Under the pieces are notes generated by a model. The model had not been told where the DNA came from. It did no database searches and was given only the letters and a program-made list of their open reading frames with translations. 64,000 nucleotides of DNA, taken from positions 16,453,992 to 16,517,991 of the forward strand of contig NC_059372.1 of assembly GCF_019703515.2 (NCBI RefSeq). Direction: 5' to 3'. The position numbers and the translations under genes are program-made. This DNA is from Myxocyprinus asiaticus. Its lineage: Eukaryota > Chordata > Actinopteri > Cypriniformes > Catostomidae. Of the stretch, positions 45,621 through 56,925 are shown piece by piece (positions within the stretch are counted from its first letter, which is position 1; the number at the start of each line of letters is the position of its first letter).

Positions 45621-45989
45621 TGTTGAGCAGCTAAAGTCTCGTATTAAGCAAGAATGGGCAAAAATTTCACTTGCAAAACTGCAACAATTAATATCCTCAG
45701 TTCCCAAATGATTAAACTGTGTAATTATAGGAAATGTGATGTAACACAGTGGTAAACATGCCTCTGTCCCAACTTTTTTTGAGTTTGTTGCAGGCATTTA
45801 TAGTTTATATTTACAAAATACAATTAAGTTGGTCAGTGAAAACATTGGAAATCTTTTCTTTGTACTTTTGTCAGTTAAATAAAGGTTCAAGAGAATTAAC
45901 GAATCACAGATTCTTGTTTTTATTGCATTTTACAAAATATCCCAACTTTTGGGGTTTGTGCATTTATACTTACTGTCACCATCGTCTAT

Positions 45990-46350
45990 GAAAAGAGCAA
46001 AACCTACAGTGCGTTTCAGCTATGGCCCATATTTCCACCATCAGAAACGCCTTATATTATGTAACTAATTGAACTTCACTGTATTCCAAAAACCTGTGAA
46101 AACAAGTCACAGACCTATATTTTTTCTTTGATCAGCATTACACTTTTCAATGAAAAAGTGAAACAACTTCATTAAGTGTCATAATAACGATAAATTATGC
46201 AGACCAAAGCAAAATTACAAGTTTGTGACTTGTTTTAATTTTAGAATACCATGGAGTTCAATTAGTTACATGATATGAAGTATTTCTGATGGTGGTGAGA
46301 TGGACCATAGTTGTTAGTAATAGAAAAGCAATGCAGTTTTTGCTCTTTTC
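45990..46350. mobile_element. Fold-back MITE
   Basis: The ends GAAAAGAGCAAAA and TTTTTGCTCTTTTC are inverted. The arms continue with CATCAGAAA...TATTATGTAACTAATTGAACT against AGTTCAATTAGTTACATGATAT and TATTTCTGATGGTGG. The middle also pairs ACAAGTCACA with TTGTGACTTGT. No coding content. The target duplication is not evident. Confidence 0.72.
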
Positions 46351-48625
46351 ACAGGCCATGTTTACAATAGGTAAAATACAAAATTACACCGGCTTTATCC
46401 TTTAAAGTGATTTTGAATCTTGGTAGAACTTTGTGTTTTTCTGTCCATGCTGCAAATCCAAAATATTGATCTTCTCCAGCAGCTGCTCCTTTGCTCCACA
46501 AGTAGGTAACTCCATACACATTCATTGCATGACGAAACTGGAAACAGAAACTGAGTGGATTCTGTTCCATTGCAAACTTTTTTCACTTATAAGTGGTAAG
46601 ATTAGCACATAAGTGGTAAGACCCTGCACTCTGACCCCAGCTTAGCTGGGATATGTGAAAAAAAGAATTTCACTGTATATGTGCAAACGTATAATGTGTG
46701 ATAAATAAATATAATTAAAAATTAATTAAATTACCATTTTCTTTTTACCATCTGTGTACTGAGTCAGTAATGTCTTTGCTCTAGCAGGAGGCATGTCACA
46801 ATTCAAAAGGTGGCCTAATTTAACATGATTACAGGATTCTTACATGAGTCTAAAATATACTAGCGGAACCTGCCTTTTGCCCATTTATGTGCAATAAGAG
46901 TCATTTTGAGACATTTTTCCCCAATGCAATGAATGTGTATTGGGAGGCTATACCTTGTTCCACCCTTGTGAAGTACAGGAGCAGCTGAAGAAGACAATCA
47001 GCAATATTTGGACTTATGTCATGGCCAGTAAACTCCACAACCCAAAATTCGACAAAGTTCAATATCACTTCAAGGGAAGTGGCCCAGTCCTGATGTTAAT
47101 AAACCAAAGGTATGAGGCTGTGCCCAGCAATGAGTGCAGGTCGCAGATAAAAAGCCTGAAGACAAGGTAATGATTTCAGCAATCTTTGCATTCAGCCACA
47201 AGATAAAATTTTTACTATCAGGAAAGTGACAGGAGCAATGGAATTTCACCCAAAAATTACTGCCAGGGGAGCTTTCTTTCAAACAATTGCAGTAAATGGA
47301 GTCCAGCCCTTCGGCTTCAAAAAGGACAACAGATGTCCATAAAATGACTCCATACTGCTTGTGTAGTATAATCCAAGTCTTCTGACACCATGCGATTGCT
47401 CTGTGAGTAGAAAAATAAATAAATTTGATTCATTAATTCATGAAAATCGGGTCGATTTGCATTGTATTTACTTCCTTATAACCAAACCTCACAAGATGGA
47501 GGTCTCACTGTTGCAATACCAAACCTCGCGCAGCCACAGTGGCCCCACAAGGATCAAATGGATAAATAATAATGGATATTATTGGATAACGGATATACAG
47601 TATTGTAGGAATTTTTGGTAGTATAAATGTACACGGTACAGATTAAAGTGCCCGCGTTCCTCCATCATTAATGTTGGGAAATGTATAATGGAATTAGCCA
47701 CGTTCGACAACCATTAAAGAAAGATAAATGACAAATAACTAGATTATATGTCTGAATAAATTTCTCCAAATACAATGTAATACAATGGCTCGTTGTATTC
47801 GCTCACAATTTCTATTGTAAGGAATTAGCTTTAATAAGGGAATTATGAGTAATAATGCTTATTGGAGTAATATTATTCTCATGGCTTATTGAAAATAATA
47901 TCACAAATCTTTTAGATATGATTCTGAGCTTTGGAGTAAAAATCTTTAAAAAAAAAAATCATGAGATTACTTACCACAAATATACCACAGTCAAATTATC
48001 TTTGAATACAAACAAGACTTTACTGCTAATCTAAACATAAAAACTAATCTAACACATACAAACATGAAACAGGTTGGTGAGTAAAGTGAATTGTAACAGA
48101 AGGTGAATTAAATTTATCTATACAGAGAAAATGAACTTAATGGAGTCTGCAGACAGTGCCTTAATTGATCATTAATTCAGTCTAGCTCTATTTGCAATTG
48201 GGTAACTCAAATTATATTAGAGAGACACCAGCACTTTCAGCAAAGTCTGGAGATGTACTTGCCTTTCCTTGCATTGCTTTGGTTCTTTGGCTCTTTGTAG
48301 AAAGTTCTGGTTGTTCCATCGATGTTTTGGACCTCTGTTAAGATCGTGGATAGTTTGTTGCTGGGATGATGAGGCGGGGCTTTGAAGCGAGGCCTTCCGC
48401 AAGGGAGACTCGCAACTCCCGTCATGTGTGTGTGTCGAAGTGCAGAGAAGAGAAGGAATTCTTCTGAGCTTTACACCTTCCTGGACTTCTAAATCGCACA
48501 GAACTTGAGGGGCACCGGGGCGAGGCTGCAAGCCACAAGGGCCAGAGCACAGAGGATGAGGAGCTGAAGAGGAAGTGGAAGTGCGGAGCAAGAAAATAAC
48601 TCGAAGGGGTTGTTCAGGCTGGTCT
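46351..48625. other. Mostly unassigned non-coding sequence with MITE interior fragments
   Basis: The stretch 47300-47420 (CTTCAAAAAGGACAACAGATG, CCAAGTCTTCTGAC) resembles the interior of TTAA-type fold-back elements, without ends. A 14-base unit (ATAAGTGGTAAGA) is repeated at 46587-46622. Around 47940-48600 lies AT-rich then GC-rich sequence that could be an LTR or other repeat, but no boundaries were found. Confidence 0.35.
46940..47170 (+). other. Coding-like fragment ending at a possible splice donor
   Basis: The 76-codon frame has protein-like composition (LKKTISNIWTYVMASKLHN, FKGSGPVLMLINQRYEAV, CRSQIKSLKTR) and ends with AAG followed by GTAATG, a possible 5' splice site. I do not recognise the family. 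There is no identified partner exon and no acceptor upstream is certain. It could be an exon, a pseudogene piece, a transposon-coded fragment or chance. Confidence 0.2.
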
Positions 48626-49066
48626 TTTTTTCTTTTTTTTCCCCTTTTTTTTATCCAGTTTTCTCCCAATTTGAAATGCCCAATTCCCACTACTTAGTAG
48701 GTCCTCGTAGTGGCGCGATTACTCACCTCAATCCGGGTGGCGGAGGACAAGTCAATCTGAGACCGTCAATCCACGCATCTTATCATGTGGCTCGTTGTGC
48801 ATGACACCACGGAGACTCCACACGTGGAGGCTCATGCTACTCTCCGTGATCCACGCACAACTTACCACGCGCCCCATTGAGAGTGAGAACAACTTATCGC
48901 GACCACGAGGAGTTTACCCAATGTGACTCTACCCTCCCTAGCAACCGGGCCAATTTGGTTGCTTAGGAGACCTAGCTGGAGTCACTCAGCACACCCTGGA
49001 TTCAAACTCGTGACTCCAGGGGTGGTAGTCAGCATCAATACTCGCTGAGCTACCCAGGCCCCCCTC
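48626..49066 (-). mobile_element. tRNA-derived SINE with 11-bp target duplication
   Basis: CAGGCTGGTCT lies at 48615-48625 and 49067-49077. On the minus strand the element starts GGGGGCCTGGGTAGCTCAGC. TAGCTCAGCGAG (49041-49052) fits an RNA polymerase III box A, and GTTTGAATCC (48998-49007) a box B with one C-to-T change. The 3' end, on the left here, is A-rich (T-rich on the plus strand, about 48626-48652). It presumably moved with LINE machinery. Length 441 bp. I recall near-identical SINEs from cyprinids but give no family name. Confidence 0.87.
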
Positions 49067-49644
49067 CAGGCTGGTCTATTAACCCTTTCAGTTTGTTCAC
49101 CCCCAAAGTGTCACTAAGCCAATCAGAGGTGGCTTTTCAGAGGCACATGGTCAACTCCTTCCTTCCTTTTCAAAGTTGATTTTTTAAAGGCTTCTCAAAA
49201 ATTCCTGCTTGAAAAGGTACATGTTTAAATCATACATTTTATATCTTGAAAATGGTGCAAGAGACATGACATTCGTTAACATCAACATTAACATTAAGGG
49301 TTAACTCAGTGAAGTACTGTGACATTGTGTGTAATGTTCATGGATTAAGATGAGATGTCTTAGTATTAGAATTGTGCAAACACGAGGATCTCACAAGAAA
49401 GCCAGCTTTAGCAATGAGTTTTTAGCATGTGACACAGGAAATGTATAATTTTTAAGTGTTCATGTGTTACTAAATGAATAAAACAAAGGGACTTCATTTT
49501 TAGCTGCCGTTTGCAGAATAATGATCACTATGTCTCGTTATCACCTGATTCGTTTAGTTTAAGTGTAGCAAATTGTCTTATATCAAAGGACAACAGGAGA
49601 GTGTATTTGCTTTTCCTGGGGTTTCCAGGAAAAGTCTCCTTTGT

Positions 49645-49922
49645 TCATTTTATTGGCCAGATGTGGTTCATCTCATTTAGCTGGGCCATGCCAGACTTTA
49701 GGGTGCCATTTTGGCAGTCTCTTAGTTTTATGGCTTTGAGGAATTCCAGGGTTAAAAGGTTGGGTTTTCCTGGATTCAAGTCATTTTGCATAGCAATTGT
49801 TCGTTCTTCTGCACTGAATATACTACAGTATAGATTGCTGCTCTCAGAGTCCACTCTTTCCACACCTGGATTGCCATGGTCATCTGCTGTAGATCTCCAC
49901 AGGCACAGTCTTTCCACATGAT
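49645..49922 (-). other. Possible terminal coding exon or pseudogene piece
   Basis: On the minus strand a T-rich tract ending TTTTGTGATTTCAG at 49923 could be a 3' splice site. The frame then stays open for 92 codons (ADDHGNPGVERVDSESSNLY, IFSAEERTIAMQNDL, KPNLLTLEFLKAIKLRDC, LNEMNHIWPIK) to a TGA. AATAAA overlaps the last codons. Composition looks protein-like. I do not recognise a family and see no partner exon. It may belong to a host gene, a processed copy or a transposon. Confidence 0.28.
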
Positions 49923-50699
49923 CTGAAATCACAAAATAAATAAATATTTTGAAATACTCTGTATTCCATTCACACACACCAGCATATGTTCCACAGACAC
50001 AATGCAAAACCTCAACCAGAAATTCAGTTCTAATGAGGGTTGAAAAGTGAAGGGGGTTAGCCCTAGCAAACATCTCCCCTGTGCTTCTGACTACGGTCTG
50101 GAAGCTGAGCAGGAAAGGCTAACAGTAACGTAAAAGTTTTTGACTGCTATGTAATGTTAGCTAAATTTAAAGGAAGCAACGTTATTTACTTGACTTAGCT
50201 GCATCATATTACTACCTACTTGTCCAGTGTTAGGAATGTCAGGTACAATCTTAGACTAAACTGATGCACAACTTTGTCCAGTACGCATACATCTTGATAG
50301 TTAAATTTTATTTCAGTTTTCACAGGCTACAGGGAGAGCATCTGGCCACTTGCATACATGTGAGAATCAATGGGCCCCCCACCACCCAATTCCCCTATAG
50401 AAGAACCCTGGAACTCTTCTACCAAAGGCCCAGAAAAATAAAATGCGCACAAGCAGGATGAAGCATATGTCACAAAGTTTTAGCTTGAGAAAATGTTTGT
50501 AACTCGGTGTAGAAACCATTGTTAACATTTTACTTCATTGTAAATAAATGGTGTAAGTAATGTTCTGTGTTGTGGCATTTCATTCTTTGATATAAATTTA
50601 AACAGATAAATGTCAAAAGCTCTAAATTAAGTAAATTAAGATACAAAAGGCAAACATGAATAATCCTATATATAATAACCATGAGGTCATTTTATTAAT

Positions 50700-50806
50700 T
50701 TTAAGCTATTCCGACGCACGTGAATACGGGCCGGCGTCGCTTGCTTGTGGACATACGGCGTGCACAACAGCACCGCTGCTGAAAAAAATTCTAGGAGAAA
50801 CACTGA
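50700..50806. mobile_element. Fragment of a DNA transposon end
   Basis: The GC-rich patch ending AATTCTAGGAGAAACACTG is, on the other strand, CAGTGTTTCTCC, a hAT-type start. It includes ACGGGCCGGCGTCGC, unlike the AT-rich surroundings. The other end is not found. Confidence 0.35.
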
Positions 50807-51458
50807 ACACATTATTATAAATATCAATTGAAAACAATTGTGTAATCTCTTTTTTTTAAATGATCTCTACATATGTTTATAATGCAATGAGCCTTCAGCC
50901 CCTGCATTCAGTTGGTTTCTAGTAAAATGTGTTCTAACATACTAGAACGAAATGATGAATAAAGTTAAACAGAATAGAATAAATAGAATAAATAAACTCA
51001 TTCCAAACCTAACAAAACACTTTGAATCACCATGTCAATATATTGGAGAAAGTATATAAGTATATAAGAGTGTATATTTTTGTTATATATTATCTAATAA
51101 TTGCTAATTGATCCTTTAAGATCTTCTGAGAATCTCTTAGTTATAGCAACAATGTTGCTGTGACAAAGGATTGAACTTCTGATGTAGATAAAGTTCTATA
51201 TTTACAATATGGTTTTTGAAAACAGTCAATTTGTCTATAAGCTATCCAGGCTTCCTCCAAATTAGATTTTACAACAGATCGAGGGTACGGCAGTAAACAG
51301 CTGTTCTACTTAGGATTGATAATAGGGCAAATGCAACAAATGTGCAAATCATCTTAGGATACATTCAATGTGGGCAATACAAACTGTGCATGAGAAACTG
51401 TTGTCAGATGTCTTAAAACTGCCTGTTCACTCTCACCTGGCTGCTGGGGCCTCCTTAA

Positions 51459-52197
51459 AAGATTATTTCACCCCAAACTGAAAATTTGCTGATAATTTAC
51501 TCATCCTCAGGCCATCCAAGATGTATGTGACTTTATTTCTTCATCAGAACAGAAATGAACATTTTTAGGAGTATTATACTAGCTTCAATACAAGTGTACA
51601 GCAACCAGTTTTGATGGTCCAAAATGCACCCTTAAGCAGCATCAAAGTAATCCACACAATTCCAGTCGATCAAGCAAAGTCTTCTGAAGTGATTCGATAC
51701 GTTTGTGTGAAAAACAAATCGCTAATTAAAACTTTATTAACTTTAAAAAAAATTGCTTCCTGTAAACATGCAATGCCTCACGTAGCTGTTGCGTGACGTC
51801 ATCACATTGGCGCGTTTTCACGAGAATTCAGATGTTCCGCTATGTTTATCACAGAGGAACATACGTCATGCGAGAGTTAGGTCATTTCAAACAACTACAG
51901 AGAGCTAACCGGATGCACTGAATTAAAGTTAAAAATGTTTAAACTAGCGATTTGTTTTTCACACAAATTTATCAATTCACTTCAGAAGATGTTACTTGAT
52001 CGACTGGAGTCGTGTGAATTATTTTGATGCTGCCTAAAGGTGCATATTGGACCATCAAAAATTGGTTGCTGTACACTTGCATTGGAGCTGGGATAATACT
52101 CCTAAAAATGAAGATGAAGAAAGAAAGTCATACATCTTTGATGGCCTGGGGATGAGTAAATTATCAGCATATTATTATTTTTGGGTGAACTAATCCT
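51459..52197. mobile_element. TTAA-flanked fold-back MITE
   Basis: TTAA at 51455-51458 and 52198-52201. The ends AAGATTATTTCACCCCAAA and TTTTTGGGTGAACTAATCC are inverted. The arms pair through GGCCATCCAAGATGTATG with CATACATCTTTGATGGCC, GGAGTATTATACTAGC with CTGGGATAATACTCC, TTTTGATGGTCCAAAATGC with the GCATATTGGACCATC block, and GTGAAAAACAAATCGC with GCGATTTGTTTTTCAC. The centre near 51830 has ACGTCATCAC...CATACGTCATG. A stem of roughly 350 bp is possible. Confidence 0.87.
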
Positions 52198-52201
52198 TTA
52201 A

Positions 52202-53989
52202 ATACCCCCGATTATCCACCTATGGAGAAACAGGCATTTGTTTAGGCAATCCATGCAAACCTTTTGGCCTTTTCCAGACAAACATTCATGAGAGACAGAA
52301 ATGTTCATTTCTAATTTGAAAGTTGCTTTTTTTCTTATCACATATTACAGATAGTACTAGGCCACACTAAGATGGAAAACAATATAAATCTATGGGAATC
52401 TGTAATGAAAACAAATTATGGTTAATTACCTGTCATTTTAAAGGGTAAAACTTTAAATTACAGCAAATATCTGTAAACAACAGACATTTCATTGTTTTAT
52501 GGAAAAAAAGGGAAAATCTGTAAAAACATACAGAACATTTCCTGTAAAATTAAAAACATTTTTAACAGTGTTGGTAAGGCAAAAGGACACTCCTACCTTT
52601 ATTGCTACACATATCCACCACCCTAGTGGCTAAGCAGGGGACAAAAATAGTATTCCGTCTGTTGCCAAGGTTACTACATTGACAATAAGACATGGCCATT
52701 CATTCTCAATACTGTATCTCTCTGGCCTTCTGTGAGCACACGTCTGCTAATCTTAGGCCTCAATCTGCCCTCCTGTCTAGTTTTGAAGGGTGCACAGAGG
52801 GTTTGCTGAGACGGGATTGGGGGGGCGGGGTGGGGGGCAATTTCCCCACTCACCCTACACTCTTTCCCACTCTTCACAATCCAACCCTGAAACACACACA
52901 CACACACCTCTACAGCAGCTCGTTGATAACACAGTGAGAGCTCCCGCTCGCCACCAGAGCGTGAGAGGTGTAATTGAAGCCGTTTCTATGCAGGCCCATG
53001 TGTCACTCCTCCATTTGCAGGTATGCTCTGCTGAGAGGGGATGGTACTGAATGGTAGAAGAATGGTAGTCACATTAAAACTGTAATTGAAAGATATGTTA
53101 TCATGCCCGACTCTTCTCAGGGGTTGGCACTGTGTTCAGAGAAGGGGGTGGGGGTGGTATCAGAAGCACTCTTCTGCTAAAGGAGAAGAAAATAGACCTC
53201 TTTTAATAAAAAAAAAAAAAGAAAAAAAATTAGAAAGTGCCCAAAGGTGGAACCAAAAGTTGAAACTGAAGGCATGTTTGGCATGAATAAGTTGCCCCTA
53301 GCCTTTGTTCGGTGACATTGACAAATAGAGTTCTGGGCTGGGGAGAGAGACACTTATCTTTGATGCATAATGAGCTCAAAGTCATGGAAATGAACATGTT
53401 CTTTGAGGTTCAAGAGGCTCACACTGAACTCAAATTATCTGCCTTTGACAAAACACGAGTCGAGGCGGTGTCACACTGTGTCATTTTTAAGTACAGGGTT
53501 GGACAGAGATGGTGTCGGTCTTTCAAAACCTCTTTATGAAATCATCGATCAAACCCGTTATCAGATCTTTAATTACTGGCCGAGATGCTCATGGTTAGAT
53601 GGCTTGATTGCCAAGTTTTTTATTTCTAGCTTTGGAGTCGGTTTCATTACCAGAGGGCTGATGAAATCAATTCAAAATGCAATTTGGTTGCTTGGAAAAT
53701 CTGCTTAGGGTGTACTGTTAGGGTCATTGGGAATATTGATTTAAACAGCAGCCAATTTGATTTGCTTTTATGAAACGGAATTAGACAGAACATTGGTGAG
53801 TCATCAATGTTATTCAAAATTATTTTGTTTTTTTATTTCAACATTGAATTTTGTTGGTTAGTCATACTTTTTGAAGACTATGTTGAAGAACAAATGCATA
53901 ATTTGCACGATTAGATCAGCAAAATATCACAAATAGTAAAAAATGACTTAAGTATTGATCTTTTTCTCACCCATACCAATCATATCCCT
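52202..53989. other. Repeat-poor non-coding block
   Basis: A short (CA)n occurs at about 52890-52906 and a poly-A patch at 53208-53228. The stretch 53290-53710 has complex, even sequence and could be a conserved non-coding element. Overlapping frames on the plus strand there (53312-53539, 53403-53708) have no family resemblance. Confidence 0.35.
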
Positions 53990-54234
53990 TCTGAAGATAT
54001 GGATTTAACCACTTGAGTTGTATGGATTACTTTTATGCTGTCTTTATATGCTTTTTGGGCCTTCAATGTTCTGGCCACCATTCATTTGCATTTTATGGAC
54101 CTACAGTTAAAATATTTTTTTTCTAAAAATCTTCGTTTGTGTTCAGCAGAAGAATGGAAGTCATACACATCTGGGATGGCATAAGGGTGAGTAAATGATA
54201 AGAGAATTTTCATTTTTTGGGTGAACTATTCCTT
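53990..54234. mobile_element. Right half of a TTAA-type MITE of the 5349-6106 family
   Basis: It matches the right arm of 5349-6106: TTTATGGACCTACAG, ATCTTCGTTT, GAAGTCATACACATC, GGGATGGCATAAGGGTGAG, TTTTTTGGGTGAACTATTCC, then TTAA at 54235-54238. The left arm is missing or too decayed to see. Confidence 0.7.
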
Positions 54235-54238
54235 TTAA

Positions 54239-55680
54239 CAACATCTCTTTATTGGGGTACGGTCATAAACAGTTTTATAACTCCTAAGAAATTTTAGGAG
54301 AAAACGTTTATACTGAAAACACAAGAACTTTAGTAAAAAAAAAAAAAGTAGATTTCATGAGCTTTGAAAGAGCAACTTTGAGCATTAACATTTTACTCTG
54401 GGTCCTTATGCACTCTGAATTATCAAAACCTCTGTATTGAAGACCCTGGATTGGACCCTGAACTAGGCTGAGGCATTGATTAGCACAGTCCTATGCTTGA
54501 TTACAGAGCCATTCTATAGAGAATGATTTCACTCCTACACTATGGGCTTTATCCATCTGCCTCATATATTTATTCCCCCAGGCCACCAAACAATGGGAAC
54601 ATGGCTATTTAACCAGTCTTGCCATGCACAGCCCTCAGATTTTCATGATATATGCTGTTTTCAAGATGTTCACATAGCTGTTTTCACTCAATTGCTCCAA
54701 GCAGAATTTCCAAATAGATTTAGCAATGATACTGTGTGGAAAGAGAGAGAGCATGGGGAGAGATATAAGTAGGAGAAAAGCTACAAAAATAGCCCCTCTC
54801 TGCAGAGTTCATTTATGGGTGCCAGGAATGTATTTGAATTACTGGTGCTTCATCTGCCATAAGCTGATTCTTATTATCTGCCTCTTTGTGCAAGATTACA
54901 ACCATGGCATCCATTTCGGACATCTTTTTTATGTTTAAAGCATAACTTTAGTTTAAAACTTTCCCTCACGGTCTGCTCGCCCTGTCAGAAGAACGCATTC
55001 ACTACTACTTAATGGGTAATTTTAATGTCACTGGTCACAAATTAAGAAACAAAGCTTGCAATTAAAAATGTTTATTACGCACATCTGAGGCGCTGTGGTT
55101 TTAGCGAGAACTCTCTCATCCTAATGTCCTGAGAGAATGCGGCAGATATTCAAATGAGTTACTTTGTTACTGGCGGTGTTGATGCTGTGCTTTCAAATTC
55201 CTTAAAATTAATTCTATCCTAATGAGTGGTGTATATCACATTCATCTTGCTTCTGCTGAACACAAGTCTCTGATATCATTCCTTAATTTATGCTGTAATT
55301 TGGCCACAGTGATGAATGACCTGCGTTAGATAAAAGAAAATCATCTGCCCCAAGCAAGGAGCCCTGGTGCATTTCTCACACTCATGCAGGCCAACCCAGC
55401 TGTGTGTTCTTCTTGAACAATTTGGAAACTATTAATTGTAATCTGTCTGAAGCCTAGAATGTGAGGACTCAGTTGTGTTTCCTATGAATAAATGCTGAAA
55501 ATGCTGCTAAAACAGTAACCATAAACATACCCCTAAATTTACCCTCATTGTCTTAGCGTCATTTTTGACCCAGGACAGGTAAAGAATACATTATAAATGC
55601 CGCATATTTTTCGGTACTGGAAACAAATATTGTGACTTCATCATGACCATCAAAACAAACATAATAATAATAATAATAAT

Positions 55681-55737
<57 letters not shown>

Positions 55738-56476
55738 TTAATTGTTTTGAGAATTGAGAAAATTACATTTTAAACAAATTGCTCCTTCCATTGTCTTATC
55801 GGATAAATTTTGACCCTTATTGGAAGAATCAGTTGTGACCTTTCACTTTCACCTTTAAATAGTCTTTTGTACATCTATGAATCAAATTTGACCTTAAAAA
55901 TATTTCAGATTTTCTCAAATTTAGCCCCTAGCCCCATACTGTTCTCTAGCTCCCCCACCTGCTTCACTGGTTACTGCAACTTTCACAAATTGCACACTTT
56001 CCTCTCAAGCTGGGTTTGTGCACAAATGCACATGTCCATAAACACAAACACAGAGAGAGAGAGAGAGCATTTGTAACCGTTTTGAACAGGTATGATTTTA
56101 TGTGATAGGGTACAATGGGGCCGAAGGCCCCCCCAATGGTAAAAAAAAACCTATTGCATATAATTTTCTCCTAAAACATTAAATGGCAGAAATAAGCATT
56201 ACGGCATCTTCCTAAACCCCTGTAACAATGCAACAAATTGTTTGACATCAGTGGGAAGGAATGGATTTGTTGCAATAAACATGCAAAGTGGGCCCATTTT
56301 GACTGCTGGAAAAAGCAATAGAGATTCATTTGTGAAATAGGCATAAAAATTGTAGCTCTAAAATGTACACTGTTGATTTTCTATGAGCAGAACTAATAAA
56401 AATGTGTTGTTATATTGTTGAGATATTATAAAAAGTAAATTGAGACATCATTGGCCAATGTTTGAAGAGTTTTTAA

Positions 56477-56510
<34 letters not shown>

Positions 56511-56733
56511 GGATTTAAAAATTATGTTCCTCCACTACTATTCAAAATATAGCATTGTTTCCCCTATAATTTTATACTTTTGGACCGCAAATAAAACAGA
56601 TATTCATTAAGGGGGGTCTTAAGTGCTGTTGTAAACTAATCAAGAATTTATGCATTTTTAATGGTTTTCAATACAGGTCAAAAATGACCTGAAGGACAAA
56701 AGGAGGGTGTCGTTTCTTCAGACAATAGGAGGG
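54239..56733. other. Non-coding block with (TA)n and poly-T
   Basis: (AAT)n at about 55661-55681 runs into (TA)n at 55684-55732. A 26-base poly-T lies at about 56479-56504. The repeat-poor stretch 55090-55480 may be conserved non-coding sequence. No exon is supported. Confidence 0.4.
55661..55732. repeat. (AAT)n-(TA)n microsatellite
   Basis: Several AAT units followed by about 24 TA units. Confidence 0.93.
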
Positions 56734-56737
56734 TTAA

Positions 56738-56925
56738 AGGAATAGCTACCCATAAATTTTTGTCATTTGCTCACCCTCATGTTGTTTAAAAGCTGTATAC
56801 CTGTGTTCTGTGGAACACAAAATGAGATATTAAGCAGTATGCTAGTCACAGACAACATTCACAACATTTGTGTTCCATAAAAGAAAGAAAGTAATAGAGG
56901 TTTTGAACAATATAAAGGTAAATGT
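56738..56925. mobile_element. Degenerate Angel-like MITE, left end preserved
   Basis: TTAA at 56734-56737, then AGGAATAGCTACCCATAAA, TTTGCTCACCCTCATGTTG and CTGTGGAACACAAAATGAGAT. The inverted counterpart block GTTCCATAAAAGAAAGAAAG follows at about 56871-56890. The right terminus is lost. Confidence 0.6.

Larger units (their letters stand above)
44112..45958 (+). mobile_element. Tc1-like transposon with long inverted repeats, disrupted by a solo LTR
   Basis: Left arm 44112-44290 and right arm about 45778-45958 are inverted copies (CAAACCCTATTTCC..., GTTGGAATATTTTGTAAAATG block, AACCTTTATTTAACTGACAA block). A TA precedes the left end; the right flank reads TG. The plus strand encodes a Tc1-type transposase, interrupted at 45221-45527 by an LTR insertion. 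Without that insert the element is about 1.5 kb, the usual Tc1 length. Confidence 0.87.
49078..51454. other. Mostly unassigned non-coding sequence
   Basis: Apart from the exon-like frame at 49645-49922 and a hAT-type end near 50700-50806, no gene or repeat is recognised. The region 50820-51440 is AT-rich with no notable structure. Confidence 0.35.

Noticed and set aside
48217..48690. 157-codon minus-strand frame
   Set aside because: No domain, biased composition, and it runs into the T-rich tail of the SINE; probably chance.
48998..49066. Functional tRNA gene
   Set aside because: The box A and B sequences belong to a SINE head; no cloverleaf with proper acceptor stem could be drawn.
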